Source: an uncultured Granulicatella sp.
GTDB taxonomy: Bacteria; Bacillota; Bacilli; Lactobacillales; Aerococcaceae
Direction of reading: 5' to 3'
Assembly (NCBI RefSeq): GCF_938030755.1
Contig: NZ_CALHIF010000067.1
Location: forward strand, 1 to 6,849
Length of the DNA stretch: 6,849 nt
Positions 6,060 through 6,849 of the stretch are shown here, one piece after another (position 1 is the stretch's first letter; every line of letters begins with the position of its first letter). A program made the position numbers and the translations under genes. The notes under the pieces are model-generated. The model made no database searches. It saw only the letters and a list, made by a program, of their open reading frames with translations, and was not told where the DNA came from.

Positions 6060-6119
6060 CTTGTATTCACTTTTTGCCAAAATGGCAAAAGGTGGTTCTT
6101 TATTCCTTAAGTAATCCAT
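6042..6119 (-). CDS. 25-residue leader ORF coupled to the adhesin gene
   Basis: The ATG at 6119-6117 is preceded by an excellent Shine-Dalgarno, AAAAGGAGAT, 4-5 nt away. The frame encodes 25 residues starting MDYLRNKEPPFAILAKSEYK, and its TAA shares a base with the adhesin ATG (TAATG). The central FAILAKSE is the translation of palindrome copy 4. The peptide has no signal or membrane segment. The strong ribosome binding site and exact stop/start overlap make translation likely. Ribosomes crossing the palindrome would melt its hairpin and deliver ribosomes to the adhesin start, so the leader probably serves translational coupling or attenuation rather than making a functional peptide. The ORF begins just after the terminator at 6144-6180 with no clear promoter, which leaves its transcription start unexplained. 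Confidence 0.6.
   Translation of the reverse strand: MDYLRNKEPPFAILAKSEYKKKGNE
6068..6094. repeat. 27-bp palindrome, copy 4 (inside the adhesin leader ORF)
   Basis: The arms CACTTTTTGCCA (6068-6079) and TGGCAAAAGGTG (6083-6094) surround AAA with one mismatch. The outermost bases differ from copies 1 and 3 on both arms together (C...G in place of A...T), which preserves pairing and suggests the fold or symmetry matters. Its edge is 25 nt upstream of the adhesin ATG, and it is translated as part of the leader ORF. Confidence 0.9.
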
Positions 6120-6143
6120 ATTTATCTCCTTTTAAAAACACAA

Positions 6144-6180
6144 AAAAAGCAATGAACGGATTTTCCAAACATTGCTTTTT
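6144..6180 (-). terminator. Strong Rho-independent terminator after the Ser-rich gene
   Basis: An 11-bp perfect stem (6144-6154 with 6170-6180) contains GCAATG/CATTGC, with a small inner GGA/TCC pairing in the loop. The minus-strand transcript continues in seven U, then GUGUUUUU. It begins 23 nt after the stop of the Ser-rich gene. The A/T tracts are near-symmetric, so it may also work on plus-strand transcripts. It ends only about 15 nt before the leader-ORF ribosome binding site. Confidence 0.85.
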
Positions 6181-6203
6181 CTACTAATTTTATTCAGTTG
6201 TCG

Positions 6204-6849
6204 TTATTGTTTTCTAAGGTTTACACTAGCTGTTGTGTGCCCATCACTCCAAGGGATTTCGAAATAGTTACCTGTATAAACCCAATCTTGTTTCCCAGCT
6301 TCAGCTAGTGCACCACTTTCATCTATTTTTTGTTGTAGCCATGCCCCAGCTTCTGCAAGTGTTGCAAACTCTAAACCAGTATTTCCTAACGCAGTTAATC
6401 GTACAGGAGCTGGTGCTTGAGTTTCTACTGGTGCTGGTTCAGGCGTATATGTTGGTTGTGCAGGTTGTTCTTGATAGCTGTTATTTTCTGAGGAAGAATT
6501 ACTACTAGAACTATAATTTTCACTGTGAGAGCTTGAACCGCTATTTGAAGATGAACCTGAAGAATAATCATTTGCAGATTGATTGCTTGCGACTGTATTA
6601 TTCTCTGAAGCCTTGTTTTCTGTTTTATTTTCTTCAGAAGAAGATTCTTCTTTTTTCTCAGATGAAGTAGTTTGTTCGACTAACGTGACTTTTTCTAATT
6701 TCTTGATTAAATCCTCTTTTTCTTTATCGGATAATTTTGAATCTCTGATTGATTTTTCAAGAGTTTCTTTATCTTCTTTCTTTATTTTTTTTCTCATTTC
6801 ATCTAAGATTTCCATTGCTTCTTTTTCATCTTGAGGATTTAGACTTTCT
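6204..6849 (-). CDS. Ser-rich protein with small C-terminal domain (3' part; start outside window)
   Basis: The frame is open to the right edge, at least 11 codons beyond the first in-window Met (codon 6815-6813), and that Met has no well-placed ribosome binding site, so the gene is 5'-truncated by the window. In-window residues (numbered from that Met): 1-46 a charged coiled coil (KLSDKEKEDLIKKLEKV), 47-112 a Ser/Asn/Glu linker, 113-138 a Pro-rich stretch (PTYTPEPAPVETQAPAP), and 139-203 a compact domain with FATLAEAGAWLQQKID and a beta-rich tail YTGNYFEIPWSDGHTTASVNL. The F-x-T-x-x-EA helix followed by aromatic/Gly beta strands resembles small C-terminal modules of Gram-positive exported proteins, but I cannot name the family. 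The low-complexity linker suggests a membrane or secreted protein with its C-terminus outside. The gene has its own terminator at 6144-6180. Confidence 0.75.
   Translation of the reverse strand, partial: ESLNPQDEKEAMEILDEMRKKIKKEDKETLEKSIRDSKLSDKEKEDLIKKLEKVTLVEQTTSSEKKEESSSEENKTENKASENNTVASNQSANDYSSGSSSNSGSSSHSENYSSSSNSSSENNSYQEQPAQPTYTPEPAPVETQAPAPVRLTALGNTGLEFATLAEAGAWLQQKIDESGALAEAGKQDWVYTGNYFEIPWSDGHTTASVNLRKQ

Noticed and set aside
6204..6815. First in-window Met as the true start of the Ser-rich protein
   Set aside because: The frame is open to the window edge with plausible protein sequence (LNPQDEKEA) and no properly spaced ribosome binding site before this Met.

Overview
The window is AT-rich DNA with dense minus-strand genes, strong AAGGAGG-type ribosome binding sites, an LPxTG surface protein with a class C sorting signal, and a lipoprotein. 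This points to a Gram-positive Firmicute, most likely of the order Lactobacillales (Enterococcus, Vagococcus, Carnobacterium, Streptococcus or Lactobacillus type). The gene content (a VirB2/TrbC-like two-helix membrane protein, a single-pass protein with an EssB/YukC-like outer domain, a lipoprotein, and a large thioester adhesin) looks like the cell-envelope part of a conjugative plasmid or integrative conjugative element. That assignment is inference: no relaxase, coupling protein or VirB4 ATPase lies in the window.

All genes read leftward. In transcription order: (1) 6849-6204, the 3' part of a gene for a Ser-rich protein with a small C-terminal domain, ending in a strong terminator at 6144-6180; (2) 6119-6042, a 25-codon leader ORF whose stop overlaps the start of (3) 6042-2899, a 1047-residue LPxTG protein with a Cys-Gln thioester domain, about six Cna-B-like domains and a VaFE-like domain; (4) a tight four-gene run: a 65-residue helical protein (2817-2620), a VirB2-like protein (2620-2306), an EssB-like membrane protein (2294-1107) and a Pro-rich lipoprotein (1104-289); (5) 289-167, a possible 40-codon ORF overlapping the lipoprotein stop; (6) 155-1, the start of an unrecognised gene with a very strong ribosome binding site. 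The four-gene run is probably translationally coupled (overlap at 2620, gaps of 11 and 2 bases).

The most unusual signal is not a protein. A 27-bp palindrome (core arms TTTTGCCA and TGGCAAAA around a 3-base TTT or AAA centre) occurs four times, at 173-199, 229-255, 2840-2866 and 6068-6094. All copies lie at module boundaries, and three sit 17-25 nt upstream of a start codon, just before the ribosome binding site. One copy is inside the leader ORF of the adhesin gene. Another overlaps the 3' arm of the operon terminator, so the two hairpins exclude each other. A separate 22-bp direct repeat (2616-2637 and 6038-6059) duplicates a stop/start coupling junction. Together these suggest a module-punctuating repeat family with a likely role in RNA-level or operator control, and that the adhesin gene may be an exchangeable cassette. 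No gene-free stretch exceeds 300 bases; the longest (156-288) holds a terminator, two palindromes and the doubtful small ORF.
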